From the NCBI GenBank assembly GCA_934408835.1, contig CAKRVU010000037.1, forward strand, positions 1-8,806: a stretch of 8,806 nucleotides of DNA, read 5' to 3'. Below the pieces are notes generated by a model. It was not told the origin of the DNA. It saw only the letters and a program-made list of their open reading frames with translations, and searched no databases. A program made the translations under genes and the position numbers. Of the stretch, positions 6,832 to 8,806 are shown piece after piece. Position 1 is the stretch's first letter, and each line of letters starts with the position of its first letter. The stretch is from an uncultured Oscillospiraceae bacterium (GTDB lineage Bacteria > Bacillota > Clostridia > Oscillospirales > Ruminococcaceae).

Positions 6832-6860
6832 ATCTTATCTTATTTTTCTCGTTCCGTCAA
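6832..6860 (-). promoter_or_regulatory. Sigma-A-like promoter of the aroBAC operon
   Basis: On the minus strand TTGACG (6860-6855) and TAAGAT (6837-6832) are separated by exactly 17 bases. The -35 matches five of six positions and the -10 four of six. Transcription would begin near 6825, giving a leader of only about 20 bases, which leaves no room for a riboswitch, T-box or attenuator. Any regulation must act at the promoter itself. Confidence 0.6.
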
Positions 6861-6869
6861 GAGGAGTTC

Positions 6870-6898
6870 GCATAACAGTTGGACAAGCGGCATAGATA
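6870..6898 (+). promoter_or_regulatory. Candidate sigma-E promoter of the spoIIIA operon
   Basis: GCATAAC (6870-6876) and CATAGATA (6891-6898) are 14 bases apart. They resemble the Bacillus sigma-E elements (-35 K-M-A-T-A-T-T, spacer 14-15, -10 C-A-T-A-C-A-H-T): five of seven and six of eight positions fit. Sigma-E control of spoIIIA is known in Bacillus subtilis. Initiation near 6905 places the ribosome binding site at 6918 and the ATG at 6933 just downstream. The assignment rests on my memory of the consensus and on position. Confidence 0.5.
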
Positions 6899-6917
6899 TG
6901 AGATAGTGAAAAAGGCG

Positions 6918-6925
6918 AGGGGAGG
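6918..6925 (+). promoter_or_regulatory. Ribosome binding site that decides the spoIIIAA start
   Basis: AGGGGAGG stands seven bases before ATG 6933. It makes that codon a much better start than the in-frame TTG at 6879, which has no comparable site and lies inside the candidate sigma-E promoter. Confidence 0.75.
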
Positions 6926-6932
6926 CGTTGGT

Positions 6933-7970
6933 ATGCGGGAGGATCTGGTATTTTTAGAGGCGATAGAAAGCTTGCCTACATCTATGCGGGAGCGTCTTGG
7001 AGCCATTCCGATGGAAGTGAAAAAGCGGGCGAGGGAAGTGCGTATTCGGGCAGGACGTCCTGTAGTCATTGAGCTTGGACAGGAGCGGTACTGTTTATCC
7101 GGCAGAACTTCTTCGGCGGAATTGGCTGAATGCTTTCGGGCGCTTTGCGGATATTCGGTGCATAGTCACACGGAAGAGATTCGGCAGGGGTTTTTGACTG
7201 TGAAAGGGGGACATCGTGCCGGGATTTGCGGAACGGCAGTCTATCAGGAGGATGTCTTATATAATGTGCGGGATATCAGTTCGATCAACTTGCGAATCGC
7301 ACGGGAAATGATAGGAGTGTCCGACTCACTGTTTACGCAATTGGGTGGGCGGGTGGGAAAGCTGCTGCTGGTGGGCGCTCCGGCAAGCGGTAAGACGACT
7401 CTTTTACGGGATTGTGTAAGGAAACTGACCGGTTCGGTTTCGTTGATTGATACAAGAGGAGAGCTTGCGGCGTCGTTAAACGGCGTTCCACAAAAGGAAG
7501 TGGGGAACGCCGATGTGTTTTCCGGGTTTCGCCGAGCCGATGGAATGCTTTGTGCGCTCAGAACAATGGCGCCCGATTATATTGTCTGCGATGAGATCGG
7601 GAGTCGTGAGGACGCAGCGGCGGTGTCCGCCTGTGTGGGAGGAGGCGTGCAGCTGATTGCTACCGTTCATGCAGGCAGTCTGGCTGAGCTTTGGCAGCGA
7701 GAAGAGCTTCGAGCAATTTTAAAGACGGGTGCTTTTGAAACGTTGGTGTTATTAACTGGAAAATCAGCGCCGTGTAGGATTTCAAACATTTTCAGGGCAG
7801 GTGATCATTGTGCATGCAATGGGGGTACTATTTCTTATGATTTGTCCGATTTTCATCGGATTTTCTCTGTCGGCGACTCTGGTGCGGCGGAAACGGGAAC
7901 TGCTCGCAATCATACAGATGATCGAATGGTTCTCCACCGAAATACGATATCAGGGGCGCGATTTGAATGA
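6933..7970 (+). CDS. spoIIIAA: Stage III sporulation protein AA (ATPase) with an unusual C-terminal tail
   Basis: SpoIIIAA is the cytoplasmic AAA/secretion-type ATPase of the SpoIIIA complex on the mother-cell side of the forespore channel. From ATG 6933 the frame gives 345 residues. Visible are the family's N-terminal REVRIRAGRPVVIEL, GYSVHSHTEEIRQGFLTVKGGHRAG, RDISSINLRIARE, Walker A GAPASGKTT (148-156), LIDTRGELAAS, a Walker B-like YIVCDEIG with Asp220/Glu221, and ATVHAGSL. Recognisable sequence ends with FETLVLL and RISNIFRAG at about residue 290, near the usual family end of about 300. The remaining 55 residues look like the out-of-phase shadow of spoIIIAB, which the frame overlaps by 161 bases. 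A TGA in the next frame at 7802-7804 sits where a normal gene would stop. It is therefore either a lost stop or a one-base frame error near 7780-7800. The identity is secure; the 3' end is not. Confidence 0.93.
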   Translation: MREDLVFLEAIESLPTSMRERLGAIPMEVKKRAREVRIRAGRPVVIELGQERYCLSGRTSSAELAECFRALCGYSVHSHTEEIRQGFLTVKGGHRAGICGTAVYQEDVLYNVRDISSINLRIAREMIGVSDSLFTQLGGRVGKLLLVGAPASGKTTLLRDCVRKLTGSVSLIDTRGELAASLNGVPQKEVGNADVFSGFRRADGMLCALRTMAPDYIVCDEIGSREDAAAVSACVGGGVQLIATVHAGSLAELWQREELRAILKTGAFETLVLLTGKSAPCRISNIFRAGDHCACNGGTISYDLSDFHRIFSVGDSGAAETGTARNHTDDRMVLHRNTISGARFE

Positions 7971-8310
7971 AAGTGTTGCTTTGGCGGCAGAGCGGCAGTC
8001 ATTTTCGCAGCTTTCTTTTTTAAAAAAATGTGCTCCAATGCTTCAGGATACGCCGTTTCCGCAAGCGTGGGAACGTTCCGTCAGCGATTGGAAATGTGCA
8101 TTAGAGGAAGGCGATTTGATTCACTTAAAATCCCTGTCGGGAGTCTTAGGGGCTTGCGATGTACAGGGTCAGCTGTCGGCGTTGGAACGAATTCAATCTG
8201 AATTCACACACAGTCTGGAGACGACTGCGGTGCAGCTGGAAACCAAGGGGAGGATGTTCCGTTCCTTGGGCATATTAGGAGGGATTGCGGTCGCGGTGAT
8301 TGCGATATAA
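7810..8310 (+). CDS. spoIIIAB: Stage III sporulation protein AB
   Basis: This is a 166-residue membrane-associated SpoIIIAB of normal length. A hydrophobic N-terminal segment (about 5-22) is followed by RRKRELLAIIQMIEWFSTEIRYQ, a helical middle region, and a hydrophobic end (SLGILGGIAVAVIAI). It belongs to the type II secretion F-like part of the SpoIIIA channel apparatus in the mother-cell membrane. I chose GTG 7810 because AGGTGATC (7799-7806), a stretch of the anti-Shine-Dalgarno complement, precedes it at good spacing. GTG 7801 and ATG 7819 are alternatives that change the N-terminus by three residues. The gene is wholly open and normal, so the frame anomaly at this junction belongs to spoIIIAA. 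Confidence 0.93.
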   Translation: MHAMGVLFLMICPIFIGFSLSATLVRRKRELLAIIQMIEWFSTEIRYQGRDLNESVALAAERQSFSQLSFLKKCAPMLQDTPFPQAWERSVSDWKCALEEGDLIHLKSLSGVLGACDVQGQLSALERIQSEFTHSLETTAVQLETKGRMFRSLGILGGIAVAVIAI

Positions 8311-8340
8311 CGTGGATTTTAGAAAAAGGATGGGAGAAGC

Positions 8341-8538
8341 ATGGACGTTGATTTGATTTTTAAGGTGGCGGCAATTGGAATTATTGTGGCGGTACTCAAT
8401 CAGGTGTTGATTCGTTCCGGACGGGAGGAGCAGGCGATGATGACGACCCTGGCTGGGTTGATCGTTGTGTTGATGATTATTGTAACTGAAATCAGCAGCC
8501 TATTTGATACCATTAAATCCCTGTTTGGATTTTATTGA
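8341..8538 (+). CDS. spoIIIAC: Stage III sporulation protein AC
   Basis: This is a 65-residue, very hydrophobic protein with two membrane segments (about 5-24 and 32-50) joined by the short charged turn RSGREEQ, which is the length and layout of SpoIIIAC. The inner sequence VLNQVLIRSGREEQAMMTTLAGLIVVL is diagnostic for the family. It is part of the mother-cell membrane complex of the SpoIIIA-SpoIIQ channel. GGGAG a few bases before ATG 8341 serves as ribosome binding site, 30 bases after spoIIIAB. Confidence 0.93.
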   Translation: MDVDLIFKVAAIGIIVAVLNQVLIRSGREEQAMMTTLAGLIVVLMIIVTEISSLFDTIKSLFGFY

Positions 8539-8546
8539 GGTGGATC

Positions 8547-8806
8547 ATGCTGTTTTCTGTGCTTGGCATTGCTATTGTTGCAGTGGCCGCTTGTGTGCTA
8601 TTACAAAAAACAAACCCGGAATTTTCCATGGCTGTGGCTTTGATTACCGGTATTTTGATCTTTCTGTTTGTCCTGTCGAGTTTTACCCCGATCTTAGAGA
8701 CCTTGGAATATTGGATGAACGAATTTCATTTGAATAATGTTTATTTTATGACGGTAATCAAAACGTTAGGCGTTTGCTATTTAACGCAGCTGGCTTCGGA
8801 TACCTG
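8547..8806 (+). CDS. spoIIIAD: Stage III sporulation protein AD, N-terminal part (cut by window end)
   Basis: The frame starting at ATG 8547 runs open to the window edge for 86 codons; the family has about 130 residues, so roughly a third is missing. A ribosome binding site GAGGTGGATC lies directly before the ATG, eight bases after the spoIIIAC stop. Two membrane segments are visible (about 2-19 and 27-46), with a K-T-N-P-E turn between them as in SpoIIIAD, and the VIKTLGVCYLTQLASD stretch corresponds to the family's conserved I-x-K-x-x-G-x-x-Y-x-x-Q/E segment. The gene order AA-AB-AC-AD supports the call. spoIIIAE-AH presumably follow outside the window. Confidence 0.9.
   Translation, partial: MLFSVLGIAIVAVAACVLLQKTNPEFSMAVALITGILIFLFVLSSFTPILETLEYWMNEFHLNNVYFMTVIKTLGVCYLTQLASDT

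Noticed and set aside
6879..6932. TTG at 6879 as start of spoIIIAA
   Set aside because: It has no ribosome binding site and lies within the candidate sigma-E promoter. ATG 6933 has AGGGGAGG at seven bases.
1..8806. CRISPR arrays, tRNA or rRNA genes, insertion sequences, phage or toxin-antitoxin genes
   Set aside because: I saw no spaced direct repeats, cloverleaf-like segments, transposase or integrase motifs, or terminal inverted repeats. All gaps are short and explained by promoters, repeats or the terminator.

Overview
The window reads as chromosomal DNA of an endospore-forming member of the Clostridia. My best guess is the Oscillospiraceae/Ruminococcaceae side, but the sequence does not prove a family. 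The evidence is the start of a spoIIIA sporulation operon, Firmicutes-type ribosome binding sites close to AGGAGGTGATC, and an aro operon and an OmpR/kinase pair of Gram-positive style. No rRNA, tRNA, CRISPR array, integrase or insertion sequence is visible, and no gap between genes exceeds about 130 bases.

Layout from left to right. Positions 1-609 hold the 3' end of a ComEC-like metallo-beta-lactamase-fold hydrolase, followed after one base by its usual partner, a small DUF3006 protein. Positions 610-2793 hold a two-component system: a complete OmpR-family response regulator and, in ATGA overlap with it, a sensor histidine kinase. The kinase frame is broken at about 2600-2630, exactly where the F-box should be, so its last ATP-binding segment lies in another frame. 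Positions 2912-3310 encode a hot-dog thioesterase of the FlK (fluoroacetyl-CoA thioesterase-like) family. A strong hairpin terminator separates it from the convergent minus-strand operon aroB-aroA-aroC (6806 to 3408). Those three genes make 3-dehydroquinate, EPSP and chorismate, and overlap each other. From 6933 to the right edge lie spoIIIAA, spoIIIAB, spoIIIAC and the 5' part of spoIIIAD.

How the parts work together. The aro enzymes are steps 2, 6 and 7 of the shikimate pathway, and the remaining steps must be encoded elsewhere. The spoIIIA products belong to the mother-cell side of the channel connecting mother cell and forespore. A good sigma-E-like promoter sits 35 bases before the chosen spoIIIAA start, and a sigma-A-like promoter for aroB points the other way in the same 126-base gap. 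The signals of the two-component system and the substrate of the thioesterase cannot be told from sequence.

I found no convincing new multigene system. The points most worth checking are the disrupted kinase, the long out-of-frame tail of spoIIIAA over spoIIIAB, the sigma-E-like promoter, and two inverted repeats flanking the two-component genes.
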